Positions 12,115 to 24,269 of a DNA stretch of 64,000 bases are shown here, piece by piece. This stretch comes from Uloborus plumipes. Its lineage: Eukaryota; Arthropoda; Arachnida; Araneae; Uloboridae. The first letter of the stretch is position 1, and every line of letters begins with the position of its first letter. The position numbers and the translations under genes are program-made. The notes below the pieces were generated by a model. That model saw nothing but the letters and a program-made list of their open reading frames with translations. It was not told the DNA's origin and did no database searches. The stretch lies in contig JAXGGA010000457.1 in NCBI GenBank assembly GCA_038373865.1, positions 162,880 through 226,879 of the forward strand. The letters run 5' to 3'.

Positions 12115-12384
12115 TTTTTTTTGTCGTGTACCAGCCTGGCTGACAATTTGGGGTGCACTGCTTCACTTTTCCAACTGTACCTTAATTTGGTGGGAAGTCC
12201 GACTTCCACAGTACACGCATGCATAGGTACCCGTTTATAGGGTAGGCAAACTTTCACATTAGCACATTCACACAAAAAGACAAGGACAGGAGAGAGAAAG
12301 CACATCCATGCGCAAGCCGGGACTCGAACCCGGGACCACACCTTCCGTGGCAGACTGCTCTGACCACTAGACAAGGTGGCCGGC
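12115..12384 (-). mobile_element. tRNA-derived SINE (family 1), 270 bp
   Basis: On the minus strand the head begins GCCGGCCACCTTGTCTAGTG, has an A-box-like TAGTGGTCAGAG and a B box GGTTCGAGTCC, then a tRNA-unrelated body and a short A-rich tail (12115-12122 on the plus strand). Perfect 9-bp duplications ACCTGTCCT flank it (12106-12114 and 12385-12393). A second copy lies at 53361-53637. It is not a functional tRNA: the acceptor arm does not pair. Confidence 0.85.
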
Positions 12385-12393
12385 ACCTGTCCT

Positions 12394-13385
12394 CTGTTTG
12401 TCTTATTATACCAAACAACTTAAAAGATGACATAAAAATATTGTACGAGGGAGAAGAAGTCTTCTATGTTCGTTTATGTGAATGTATCTCTAATGTTTTA
12501 ATGTTTAAGTTAAAGGTGTTCTAAAAGCAGTTGCTGTTAATGACCTCAGTGCAAGAAAAAGGAAGCTCCGTTTTAAAATCTTTTACAAGACAAAAAGCGT
12601 TTTAAAAGTCCATTTTGTAATACTTTGCTCTTATACTCAATACTCTGTTCGAATTTGTTTCTATTGAACAAATTTAAATGACACTTTAATGAAATATAAT
12701 TTTGCTTATTGTAATAAAATATTTTGTATAGAATCTCTCCCGTCGGGAAAAATGACGAGATTCCCTTTTTTTGCAACGAGAGCTTTAATTTCGAAGCCAC
12801 AAACTATCGAACTGATGAGTTCCAGCTACATCGAAATTGAGTTTCTAAAAGTGACTTTGAGAAGGAAACTCCAAGAAAATAGGGTGAGAGAGGAATTTAT
12901 TTGAATGGCGATTGTTAAAAAAAAACATCCTTCAAGAACACGGGGAAGCGCCTTATGTAAAGCAAACGTGTAGTATTATCATGCCACATCCCCAGTCATG
13001 CGTATTCGTTGAAGTGAAAACTGAGGTATAGCGTGGCCAATTTGTAGCAAGTAGAAGGGTGTTGTGCACGCAAAAATGCAATGGCTAACTTATGAATTAA
13101 TAGCCTGAAAACAGGTTTATGCTTTCTAGGATTCGAGATGTTTGTAAACATCCATAACTGCAGGAAATAAAAAATGATATACATTTAGGGTGTTGACACT
13201 TGCTAAATCTTTTTCCGCCTCAAACACCAGTAATATTTTTTGCCATTTGAAATTTGTTTATGAAAATGCTTCATTGCATCTATTAAAAGTGCATGTTAGA
13301 AGGATTAAAAAGAAACAGTATTTTTTTTTTCCTTTTAACTAAACGATAATAATAATAAAAGCAGAAAAAAATACTTTATTGACTA

Positions 13386-13386
<1 letters not shown>
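12394..13386. other. No gene recognised
   Basis: AT-rich DNA; short frames only. Confidence 0.5.

Positions 13387-13457
<71 letters not shown>
13387..13457. repeat. (TA)n microsatellite, about 71 bp
   Basis: Uninterrupted alternating T and A. The length in the assembly should be treated as approximate, since such runs are error-prone. Confidence 0.95.
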
Positions 13458-13462
<5 letters not shown>

Positions 13463-14425
13463 ATATTTTTAAAAAATATTAAACTAAGCATTCAAAAAGG
13501 ATAGAGAAGAAGAGAAACAGAAATAACAAGAAAGACATACATGGGAAAAATAGTTAACTATTATTACAGCGATTACAGCAGTTTTGTGAATGAAAATAAC
13601 TGAATAAATTGAACAAAATGGAAAAACCTTTTCTTTTGCCAGCATTGTTTTTATCACGATTTTTGATATACTTCGTTCCATAGCATGCCATCAAAACCGG
13701 TTACTTCGGTTGCCAATTATTACATAAATTTTGAACTAAAAAATGTCTTTAAAAATAACTGGAGCAATGTTTTAATCATACTGACTAATTTAAAATGTAA
13801 CTATACGAGTGAACTTTCATAAATATAACCGTGACAAATATGCGGAACTACACGTACCCGTACTTAATAAAAAAAACTCTCATACCTATCAGATGCAAGA
13901 AAATACGGTTATCATTTATTCACTGCAACATAGCTCGGCATTCATTGGTGATATAAGTGAGTGAAAGTTATTCGAAGAGAGCTATGTTTTCCAAAGTATT
14001 GTTAACTATAGGCAACATTTCCACAAGATAGTGATGTAAAGCGAAGCATCTAGAAGCAAACTGGGGAAAAGCTCAAAATGAGAGCAATTACTAGAAGTTT
14101 CATCTGACTTGGAAGAAGCAATGATTTCAATACCCTTTGTAGGTGCTGCTATACAGAATGAGTTAGAAAAACTTTTCAATGTAAGCCTGTCGAGTGTCTG
14201 AACTTTGCATGTGTTTTACTCAAAAATGTAACCCTTAAATGCAACTTTTTAAAAAACACTTTTCGCTATGTTTTTTGGCCTTAAACTCCCATTCAAGTCA
14301 TGGGGAAATACTTAAAACAAATATAGTTTATCTTAAGTATAGTATATGGTTGAAAACTTACTTGCTTTCAATTGGACACAACCGCAAAACCAACGATTAA
14401 TTGACAATCAAATGTCTTAAAAAAG
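13458..14425. other. No gene recognised; AT-rich
   Basis: No open frame with a recognisable domain, and no repeat termini until the hAT target duplication at 14426. Confidence 0.5.
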
Positions 14426-14433
14426 GGCATTAA

Positions 14434-16378
14434 CAGTGGCGTAGCTAGGAGTTGGCAGCAGTGGCTCTTGCCACGGGCGCAGCAGCCAGGGGGCGGCATT
14501 TTGGTCGCTTATTTATTTATTTTTTTTCAAGTCCAAACAGTCTAAAAGAGGAAAATTTGATAGCCACCCCGAGCCAGAGAAAACTGCGCCCCACGCTACA
14601 AGACAAACCATGCAAAATGTGCAACTTTGCTTTGGTAGATTTCGGTTGGATACACTGATGTTAGCTTAAAGCTATCTGGCAGGATAAAATTTAGTTATAT
14701 GAGGTATGGAGTCTGTATAACAGGCTGATCTGAAATCGGCCGGTTTATCCACTTAAACGAGAGAAAAATAAACCTTTTCTTTCCGCTTCTTTCCAGCCGT
14801 TTTTTCTTTCACGATATTTTTCAACTTATGAATTAAATGTAAAACTTCGGAAATAACATTCTACGATTTTTAAAATCGGCGAGCTTTTGTTGAAAACATT
14901 TTGGAATCAGATTTTTGGAATGCGGTTTTATGATAACAGAGAATAACTCCTCTGTTTGTAACAATTTTTCTGAGGCCAAAACTAGCGAGAGAATAATACG
15001 TATTTCTCAAAAACGGGAGGGTGGAAGTTTTCTAAAAAGTGACTATTGCAAATTTTGCGATTTTAAAAATTTGTACCAAGAGCATGCATTAAATAAAGAT
15101 TTTGAAAATGAGTAACACAAGTACAGCGGTAGGCGAGTTTGAACGATTAACGTTTTCAAACGCTGTTAGTGCTTTTATGGCTCATAGTATTATTTATAGG
15201 CTCATATTATTATTTATGGCTCATTACCGTTTTAATATTATTGAGAGGGATTGAGCACGATTTGTAACCACCCCAGTGCAATTTGTTTTGAACTCTTTCT
15301 GTTGTGAAAATAAATAAAAATAGCTATTGTTTCTCATGTATCACTGAACTGGGAAACGTCAAGTGAATGTTGAGGGAAGATGCGTGTATTCTATTACGCT
15401 ACTTCAGGATGGGGGGGGGGGGATAGTCACTTTTTTAAAACGGTATACAAATATACTTGCTAATCAGTTTTTTTATCATTCTGAGTTTGAACACTGTCGT
15501 TGTGATACCCGTTATTACCTTCCCTACTGTTGGCCCATGTTTGTATACGCTGTATTTAAAATTATATTTAAAAAAAATCAAGAGAATAAATCTGGTAGTT
15601 TCTTAAAGCCAGGGAGGGAACAATTGCCTCTCCTAACTCCCCTCATAGATAATATTAATATTAAATAACAGCGAGTCTCTTAGAACATTTTGAATACTTA
15701 GAATGAAAAGTATTTATTTATGAAAAATAATAAAGCAGCGAACTTTTATTTTGCCTGTATGCAAGAAGTATCGATTAAGCGAATTTCAGATAAATTATGC
15801 TTTTTATACTTTCTTTGCTTTCCTAATCACAACAGAATCAAACGCTTTGATTTTTATTTAAAATGCACAAATTATGTTTATTATTGTACACATTCTTCTA
15901 GTATTTTAAAACAAATTGTATTTTAAATGAGAGCTGTTGTGGGGAAAAAAAAAGAAAACAAACTCACTATGTTCGATAACGAATTGCAAGTATTATTTGT
16001 TTTTTGAATTCATGTGAAATGATGGGAAAAGGTAGAAACGCCCCAAACTAAAATTGTTAGAAAGACAAAAATTCTCCAGTAGAACAAAAACTCGTAAAAA
16101 ATAAAACTTTAATTTTACCCAATAATGCGAACAAGCACAGACATATCATGCACACATAAAATGAGAGGAAACAATGAGCATCGTTAAAAATGCTGAAAAA
16201 AAGAAAAAATAAAAAAAAAAGTTGCAACATTGTCTGCAAATTTTTGAACAAATAAATCAAAATTTTTGGAGTAAGGAAATTTTCTGAGGTCATAATGACC
16301 TCCCATCAGAGCGATACCTAAAAGGGGCGCAATTTTTTAAGTTCGCCACGGGCGCTGGGCCCCATAGCTAAGCTACTG
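14434..16378. mobile_element. hAT-type element, 1945 bp, non-autonomous
   Basis: Starts CAGTGGCGTAGCTAGGAG and ends CATAGCTAAGCTACTG; the inverted ends match CAGT-GC-TAGCTA with small differences. A subterminal GCCACGGGCGC block is also present in inverted form near both ends (about 14471 and 16346). Perfect 8-bp target duplications GGCATTAA lie at 14426-14433 and 16379-16386, diagnostic of hAT. Internal frames (68, 66, 101 and 68 codons on the plus strand) show no BED finger or hAT dimerisation motif, so it appears to depend on a transposase encoded elsewhere. Confidence 0.92.
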
Positions 16379-16386
16379 GGCATTAA

Positions 16387-18160
16387 TTGTTATAAAATGC
16401 TGCAGTTTATTTAATTTAACATAAGTAAAATTTTACTCCTCATAGAATAACATGACGGAGGCATTTTCAAGCGTACTAATCGAAAGAAAATATCCTTCAT
16501 TTGCAATGCTGAAAAAAGGGAAGTTGTAAAGTAGTTGCCATCTGCTTATATAGTGCTGTATCTATAGTATTTTCTTGGTTATCGGTAACTACGGAGCTTC
16601 AATTTGTTCTCATAGTATTCCAGAAGACAAAATTGAGCATGTTTGCCTAATTGCATTGAAGGGTCAAAAGGTCCACTTTGATTTCTTTGCCGCAATATTT
16701 CGAGCTGATTTGTATGCATCTGGAAAGAGCATCTCACTCGAACCGAAACGTGGTTTTTTACGCACTCAATCAGCATTGCGACAAATTTATACAGTTCTGC
16801 TCTAGCGCCCCCTGTACCCTTCCGATTGAACTGTCCGCGTAAAGTATAGCGTGACCATTTCAAGACAGCTACTTTCAAAATGGACGTGATGTGCAAGTCT
16901 CTAACCACCCTCATTTAACCCTTATTGATGTGCAAGACATAAATCCTCTCGCAGCACGACTCGCTTCTGGAGGATCATAGAAGCTCGCCTGCCACTGTCC
17001 TCAGCAATGTCATTGATGAATATCACCTGGAACGACAATTTATGAAACAAAGTGGAGGTCTTGCATATTAGATGACGCTAAATGACTCGTTTATTTCAAA
17101 CTTGATAAACGACCACTTTCTCATTAGAAAAAGTGGCACTTTCTGTTCTACCACCAATTAGGCTTCTAGGTGGAAGCGGATGCATTCATTAGCTGCTAGG
17201 GGGTGCCAACTTATTCGTCACACGTTTAATAATCAAAATGCTAATAAATATTTCTATTTCTTAGAAGTTCCAACCAGTTTATTGTTTCCAACAACTACTA
17301 TAATCATAAAATAATTTGCAAATTTCAGAAGACAACTGAATGGTTTCGTCTTTCTTTTCACTAATTTTCCATGATAAATGTTTTTGGACCGTTAACTGGA
17401 TTGCTGTGTTTTTGCAATAGTGCTGTGTTTTACATAGTTCAGATGAAAACCAATGCATAGCAGCCCGACAAAGACTTGAGCCAGTTTTCTTTTCTTTTTT
17501 TGCTTTTTCTCCTCGCGATATGCCTGGTTATATAACATCAAGATACACTTAAATGACCATGACGACATGGTGCTGCAAAATAAGGAATAAAAAAAATCCA
17601 TTTAATCCGCCCCTTAATGTTTCTTATGTAAAGGAAGCTGCTAGTCGATCAGTTCTATGAAGATGACACTAGAGATGATTTCTGGTGAAATAATACTTTA
17701 CGGTCTTAACTCAGAGCCATTTTTTCTTTTAATGAACTCCCAAATGAGTGAAGAGGATATTCTTTCTCCCATCGTAACTCAAAGCGTAATTATATAGGGA
17801 AAGAAAAAAATATCGAGTAGAGTTTCTTTAATATAGCGTGGCTGAAAATGAAAGTAGTATTACTGTGAGGACTTAATTCATAGTATCAACCATACCTTTA
17901 AAGTTGCCGAGATTTTTATAACCTATTCGAATGAAAAAACTCATTATAACTAGAAAGAAAAACTTGGAAGTTGAAATAAAATACATTCAAAAAAGTTTTG
18001 TCAAAGTAGCATCAACAGAAGAAGAAAACCAATTTACGCTGTTACTTAATTCTTCTGTTAATGATTTTGCTTTATCATTCGGGCAGTATCAAATACCAGC
18101 AGCTATTTCTGAAAATTTTGATTACTTCGAACCTGAAATAGGATTGCAACTGTTCTCTAT
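16387..18160. other. No certain gene; possible decayed repeat at 16575-17230
   Basis: The 16575-17230 part is less AT-rich, with overlapping short frames on both strands. It ends in GGTGCCAACTTATTCGTCAC, loosely reminiscent of Tc1-type ends, but no partner terminus was found. A 78-codon plus frame at 17931-18167 has no recognised domain. Confidence 0.35.
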
Positions 18161-18165
18161 TAATT

Positions 18166-18381
18166 AAAGGGTTTGGTGGATGAAGGGGCTATGTTACATT
18201 TTTGAAAATACTCCGGACAATAATAGTAAGCAATGGATACTCTTATTGTCCAGCGTTGTTTCACGTGCTCGATTAACAACATAACCAGAAAACAAAAAAG
18301 CTGCAACAATAAAACTTGGCACTTTAATGACTCGCAATTTCGGTTTTGTCACATAACCCCTTCTTTTCCCAAGCCCTTCAA
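18166..18381. mobile_element. MITE, about 215 bp
   Basis: Inverted ends: AAAGGGTTTGGTGGATGAAG with GGGGCTATGT at the left, and ACATAACCCCTTCTTTTCCC with AAGCCCTT at the right. Left flank TTAA and right flank TCAA/ATTA suggest a TTAA-like target that has since mutated. No coding capacity. Confidence 0.6.
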
Positions 18382-18495
18382 TTATATATCGGGCTACATA
18401 ATTTAATTATTTCATTTTCGCTTTCATGTTTTGCTAGGTGTGTTTTAATTTTATCACATAGGCATAAATTATTGTGATTCCGATATTACTATAAC

Positions 18496-18812
18496 AGAAA
18501 GTTACAAAAATACAAAAAAAGGCCTACATAAATAGTCTTGCGGTAACTAGCCTTTGAGTAATACAGAATATACACTTCAATGACTTTCCGAATTAAGCGA
18601 AGTCCGGTTTGAGCGGGTCGTAATTAAAGAGCTTAGATTATTTTAAGATCACTTTGAACCATGTATGCAAGCTGTAAACCATTTCATATATATTTGACTT
18701 CAGAAAAAGGGAAAACTTTGTGCACTGTAAAAAATGAATATTATTTTTACAGTATAATACAGCTAATTTTACAGTAATAAACTGCAAAAATTACGAACTT
18801 TACAGTAATACG
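18496..18812 (+). repeat. Left arm of a separated inverted repeat
   Basis: About 315 bp that recur in reverse complement at about 20925-21228: the blocks GTTACAAAAATACAAAA, CGGTAACTAGCCTTTGAGTA, TTCAATGACTTTCCG and CTGTAAACCA all match. The arm's inner end runs into an ACAGTAATAAACTG-rich repeat family. Confidence 0.75.
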
Positions 18813-19069
18813 AAAAACTTCATACAAAAAATGGCATTTAGCATAACTCGGTGATTCGGGGAAAAAAATTTAAAAAACGTCATTGTTATATTTATGAGAA
18901 TATAGGGAAAACTTTTTGAGATGCTTATGATTATCAGCTATCATTGAAAAAGATCTTATCTCCCAGTCCTCATATAAACCTCATTCACATGAGAAAGGAT
19001 ACGGGATCCATTGAAAATTCAATCACAAAAATCCTTGCTACTCTTTCTGGAGGTTCTTTCATTAAGGTT

Positions 19070-19400
19070 AAAACGAAAAAATAAAGTAAATAACGCACAC
19101 ATTTTCAGAAAATGTAACATTTTCTTGGCTAATTGCACTTTATTTAAGTTCCCCGTTTCCCTCTCTCTCTCTCTCTCTTTTTCATTTAGGGCCTGTTTTT
19201 ATGATTAAAATAGAACAAAATCGTAAATAAAGCACCCATTTTCAAAAATTGTACCATTTTTTCTAATTGTTCTTTATTTACGTTGTGCTTGTGCGTTTGT
19301 TTCATTTAAAGCCTTTTTATGGTTAAAACTCTAAACAAAAAAGATATAGAGCTCAAATTACTAAGAATTGTAGTATTTCTCTACCACCTGTCTTGTTTTT
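19070..19400 (+). repeat. Degenerate tandem repeat, about 145 bp, with CT microsatellite
   Basis: Blocks such as CAYCCATTTTCARAAA-TGTA, TTTCTAATTG and CTTTATTTA occur near 19090 and again near 19230, with a weaker third version near 19350. A (CT)n run fills 19160-19178. Confidence 0.55.
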
Positions 19401-19404
19401 CTGG

Positions 19405-20370
19405 GTATTTTTATTTATGATAATTCATTTAAATCATATTTTTGCTCAAAGCATTTTTGATCGTTTTTTATTACCCGAGTCATACCGCACTTCGTTTCAC
19501 AAAGCTATTATGCAAAATTTGGTAAAACGAGATCCAACTCAACTCCAAACTTGTTTTACGGCACCATTCTTAGAAATCAATGAAAAACAGTATGATCATT
19601 TTCATTCAAAAAATTCCCTTTTCTCATTCACAATACTTTGAGTTCATTCCAGAAAAAGGTCTTTAATCTAAAGATAAAGCCTGGAACATAGCATACATAG
19701 TAGGAGCAGTACTGCCATGGGAAAATGTATAAGTACTGTTGATCGTTAAATGTCCCCTTTCTCCGCCAATTCGATCTACATCTGAACATAAAAATACATG
19801 GAAGAAAGGAATATATTGTTTCTGCTCTTGGGGCTGTTAATGGCACTTGGGGAAGGAAGAAAAAAAAGTTGAATGCTTTTTAAGTAGGCGTAATGAATAG
19901 TTCTTGGCAAAGCTGAGATGAAATAGTAGTTTGTCAAATACTAGAAAGCAGCAGAATTTTAGAGGAAAATGGAGAGTGAAATTTGAGGCGATTTTGATCT
20001 TTCTTCTGATGAAAGTAAGCATACTTAGAAAGTGTCTCATTCAGTGCTTTATGTTTTAAAAAAGTGAGGCGAGTACATTTTATTTGCAAACTTACATATA
20101 CACGTGCTTTGGAATTACTGGACGGTCATTTTAAGTTTTAAGTATTTATCTGATTTTCATGAAATTAGGAAAAAGATGTGATATTTTCGATAGAACTTTT
20201 GTGAGCAGCATTTTTCTGATGTTCGGTATTTGTTTTCGTGATATTGTCCCCATTAGACAATCGAATTGTTTGTAATAATATCTTTCAGATATGTTTTTAG
20301 ACAATATTAAATCGCCAGTTTTTACTAGAAATTACGAGTTACATGAAAAAGTGCATGATTACTTAACCTA
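19405..20370. other. No gene recognised
   Basis: Short frames only (82, 72 and 67 codons); none has a family signature. Confidence 0.45.
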
Positions 20371-20379
20371 TCTTATGAT

Positions 20380-20542
20380 CAGGCCCGTCATTTAGGGGGA
20401 GGGTCAATTGCCCTCCCCCCTGACTTTGAGAAATCAATGCATTTACATATAAGTGGGCGTGGTTTTTGCTGTTTTCCTATGAAATTGCATTGTTTTTGCT
20501 CCCTATGACCCCCACCTGAAAAACATTGAAATGACGGACCTG
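20380..20542. mobile_element. hAT-type MITE, 163 bp
   Basis: Ends CAGGCCCGTCATTT and AAATGACGGACCTG are inverted copies with one mismatch. 8-bp duplications CTTATGAT (20372-20379) and CTTATGAC (20543-20550) flank it. A second family member lies inverted at 27106-27270, and a bare left end CAGGCCCGTCATTTAG occurs near 31921. Confidence 0.82.
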
Positions 20543-20626
20543 CTTATGACTTAACTGACGTTATGTTAATAGCAGTTTGCGCGTCATTGGGCTGTTTCGT
20601 TTCTTCACACCAGCCCCATACACTGC

Positions 20627-20995
20627 AAAAAATGAAGTGTTATTTTTAATTTTTAATACCGGCAGGCCGAGGTTCTGATTTAAAACTGTAAGATGTACAG
20701 TAATAAACTGTAAAACTAGCAATATTACAGTTTCTTACTGTAAAGTCAGCAATTGCACAGTTTATTGCCGTTAAATTTAGCTGTATTGTACTGAAAAACA
20801 ACAGTATAGTACTGGCTGCAGAGGTTCCAGTTTAAAACTGTAAAATGTATGGTAATAAACTAAAATTGGAAATTTTACATTTTATTATTGTAAAATTGTC
20901 AATTTTACAGTTTATTACTACAAAGTTAGCAATTTTTGCAGTTTATTAACATAAAATTAGCTGTATTATTCTCTAAAAACAACATTCATTTTTTA
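20627..20995. repeat. ACTGTAAA-rich repeat (CACTGCAAAAAATGA family)
   Basis: Begins CACTGCAAAAAATGA and ends in the complement CATTTTTTAGTG. Between them, variants of ACAGTTTATTACTGTAAA recur many times on both strands. Related copies are at 18724-18820, 34885-35453 and 36005-36395. No target duplication was established. Confidence 0.75.
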
Positions 20996-21228
20996 GTGTA
21001 TTAAAGTTTTCCCTTTCTCTGAAGTCAAATATACGTATATAAAGTGGTTTACAGCTTGCTCACATGGATCAAAGTGATCTTAATAGATTCTAAGTAAACT
21101 ATCGTTGTTTAATTCCCAACCGAACTTCGCTTAATCCGGAAAGTCATTGAAATGTATATTTCGTATTACTCAAAGGCTAGTTACCGCAAGACCATTTATG
21201 TAGGCCGTATTTTGTATTTTTGTAACTT
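20925..21228 (-). repeat. Right arm of the separated inverted repeat
   Basis: Reverse complement of 18496-18812 (see that entry), including CTCAAAGGCTAGTTACCG and CATTTATGTAGGCC. The 2.1-kb loop contains the tandem repeat at 19070-19400 and the hAT MITE at 20380-20542. Confidence 0.75.
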
Positions 21229-21239
21229 TATTCTGCAGT

Positions 21240-21756
21240 TTTACATTTCATTCTCTTGAATTTAAAATAGAATGTTAATAGTGTACCGCACTTTATTTAC
21301 GTGCCTTGGCTCAATTTTTTGTTATTTTCTTTCATTCATTCGTACGACCTGGATAGCCAATTACTCCAGATTAATGAGGCTCACCTGTATTTTATTCTTA
21401 CCAAGCAAGGGAATGAGGGGACAAGTGAAACGGTGAAGTTTTTTCACGGTTAAAAAATCTAGAAATATTTTAACTAAGCTCCGAATCATATAGTTGATTC
21501 CAGTCAAAAAAGAAATAGCTCCAAATATAAAAAAATAGCAGAAGTCATTTTAAAAATCTGATACACATTTGTAATATTCGTGGTTTGTCCAAAAAAATTC
21601 TTTTTATTAAAAAATAACTAAATTCTTGTAATTATCATTTTAAGTGTTAATTTAAATCTACCTATGCAGCATTGATTGCTTTCATATTATAGGGATGTTT
21701 TGATTTTAAATGTTATAGGATTTGACGAGTGCACGCGGGACACAGTGGAATGGCTC
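21240..21756. other. No gene recognised
   Basis: AT-rich, without visible structure. Confidence 0.5.
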
Positions 21757-21985
21757 ATTTCGTTTATTTATTTATTCATTTATTAAATAACATGCGTATT
21801 TCTTCATTTATTAATTCAATTACATTATTTTACATATTTTTTCATTCATTCACTTATTTTCTCATTCATTCTCTATTTTATGCACTCATTTATTTTTTGT
21901 CATACATAATTGATTTGCTTTTTCATTCATTTTTTATTATTAATTCATTTATTCCCTTATTTATACATTCATTTTATAAAAAATT
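21757..21985. repeat. TTCATT/TTTATT low-complexity tract
   Basis: About 230 bp of irregular TTCATTCATTTATT-type repeats. The 91-codon plus frame across it is rich in F, I, H and S because of this composition and is not a gene. Confidence 0.8.
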
Positions 21986-22009
21986 ATTCTTAATCATTAA
22001 ATAGCAAAA

Positions 22010-23807
22010 CTTTCATCACAAAAATATTTTATTTTTCCCTTTGCCTCCTTTTGAGGCGAAAATTTTCCACCTTTTTAGAAGGTGCAACATAACTGCCCAA
22101 AATGATATATAATACTTCAACGCAAGTTGTACTACAAAATACATTACTCCTTCTTTATGCACAATAAGCTTCAGAACAAATTTCCAATTGGTTCATTGTG
22201 AAACAGGTAAGTTATCTTAACTATTTCACTTTGCCCCACATTCCGCTGCCATAATTTGGTAAAAGTAAATTTGCTTCAAAATGGATGAACCAAAATTGCT
22301 TTGTAAGATTTTTCTGTCAATGTAATATTTTCAATTATTATTCAGCACTGATAAAGTATCATTTTGATACAGCCTTCTAATTTTATTAGCTGAAAAATAT
22401 TGAATTAATTCACCTCACTTCTATATTTACGCCTTTCATGGCGCACACCTAAATTACTATTTTACTTTCTTCGTATCAGGTTCAATTTATATCTCGTTAA
22501 CTGCCTTGTAATAGCTTGTAAATAAACGCTGAGCGTTTATCTTCACAATACTCTTGTTGATTTCGATCGTGATAATGAAATGTTGCAACGGAGGGCGAAA
22601 ATATCATCTTTTCCAATTTGATTAATCTTTTCTTCGACAAAAGTTATTTTCGATCTTTCTTTATTAATGAAAAAAGTTCCATTAAAAACAAATTTCAGGG
22701 TTATTTTAGAGCTTGCTTGGTCTAGTAGGAGATCTAGGAAGATTATTCGTTTACAGAGTCCGGCGCCTCTGCTAGACCATTAAACCTAGGGAGTGGTTAC
22801 TTGCCGAAGGTTGAGTTCTTCTGTATTTAAATTAATAATTCTAGGTTTGCACTCCTGCTTTTTGACTCCAGTATAGTAAACGTGCTTTTATATTTACTAG
22901 GAATTGTTTCGAATCGTTCAGCTTAAGTTCGATGTCCTATCCTGCTCATTCGCAATTTTCTTCACACCTATCATTGGGACAACTAAGCTACTGATGAAAA
23001 AAACTGAGTTAGTTCAATAGTTTGCTGTCTTAAACTCAGAAAAGAATGCTTCTGTATTTAAATTGATAATTGAGTCAGTCATAGTAAAAGTGGCGTATTT
23101 CCATACTTTTAAAATGCTTATTTGTTTGCTAAATGGTATGTATTACTGTCCAGCCTCGAAAGGCTGGTTGAACGGTTCTATTTCAAAACGTTTGATCAAG
23201 AAAACTCACTATGGTAGCATTTTTGCTTAGTCCGATATTATTTTATTTTTCTAGAACTGATAAGGAAGGGGAATAAATTGAAAAAGAAAAAAATATCAAC
23301 GCGAACCAACGTCAAATAAACGAACCCAACGAAAAACAAAACAAAGCAAAGCAGAAACTTCTCGCATTCCTACCTCTCTTATCACCATCACCCATATTTT
23401 AACAAAATAAGTAGGAACTTGAGCAAAAGCGTCCGAGGTCGACGCGAAAGATATACATTAGATTCGGTTCCATCTTTTAGTATATAAACGAAGCAAACCC
23501 TTTTTGAAAGATGCATATCTAATGACTAATAGTAGTAGAGCATTTGCATTTTTGTTTTTCTAAAGAAAAATGTATAAAAGACTTTACATAGTAAAATCAA
23601 TTACGGGGAGTTTGACCACTTTCACAATGATCCCCGCATTTCTGGGTTTTTCGACCCCCATGTTGAATACGTTTTCGTTTTTATTTACCAGGGAATCACT
23701 TAAATAGTATAATAATGATAAAAAATAGATAACAATTCCAAAAAGAACATTGAGACATTTTTGTGACATAAATTATTTGCCCTCCTCTTCGTTATCGAGA
23801 CATAAGG
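22010..23807. other. No gene recognised; AT-rich
   Basis: No repeats with supportable termini and no recognisable frames. Confidence 0.5.
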
Positions 23808-23812
23808 TTGAA

Positions 23813-24114
23813 CCCTTTAAGTCCCAAATTAATTTAACAATGAATTTTTAAAGATATTTTTTGCTTTTTGAGTTGCAAATACATCAAAAAACACTTTTAT
23901 CGAGCAAAAAAAATTTGGAAATTTTGAGGGTCTAATGACCCCTACGCCTTAGGGTCCCCAAAAAACTGTTTCCGATTGTAGGTACCATCTGTCGGCATCT
24001 CAGCGAAGTACAAGGAGTGGTACTTAAAAGCTTCAGCATTATTCCAGCCATTTAGGATTCATAATACTAAATTAATATAAGCAGGACTTCTGAGTCCCGT
24101 CGGGGCATAAAGGG
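23813..24114 (+). mobile_element. TTAA-type MITE, about 302 bp, complete copy
   Basis: Ends CCCTTTAAGTCCC and CATAAAGGG are inverted, and flanks are TTGAA and TTCAA, plausibly mutated TTAA. The internal GAAGTACAAGGAGTGGTACT block and others are shared with 50687-50994 (opposite orientation) and 11830-11948. No coding capacity. Confidence 0.75.
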
Positions 24115-24204
24115 TTCAAGTATTCCAAAATTCAGGAAAAGTCGCCTAACTGAAAGATTAGGTTACAAATGGAATTTACGTTGGGGACTTCACACGGTCT
24201 ACAT

Positions 24205-24260
24205 CAGGGGTACCCATCTCCCCCCAAGCTCAATGGCGCAAAAGCCCCCCTAAATGTTTT
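24205..24260 (+). mobile_element. hAT-MITE end fragment
   Basis: CAGGGGTACCCATC followed by CCAAGCTCAATGGCGCA matches the inverted right end of the complete hAT MITE at 32665-33155. The matching opposite end was not found nearby, so the element is truncated or its other half has decayed. The following 24270-24840 shares GCGCAATTTT-type phrases with the interior of the hAT element at 31859-34054. Confidence 0.6.
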
Positions 24261-24269
24261 GTTACCTAT

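Noticed and set aside
12300..12386. tRNA gene on the minus strand
   Set aside because: B box is good, but the sequence continues into a shared SINE body and is bounded by ACCTGTCCT duplications.
21729..22004. 91-codon membrane protein
   Set aside because: Hydrophobicity comes from the TTCATT/TTTATT low-complexity tract.
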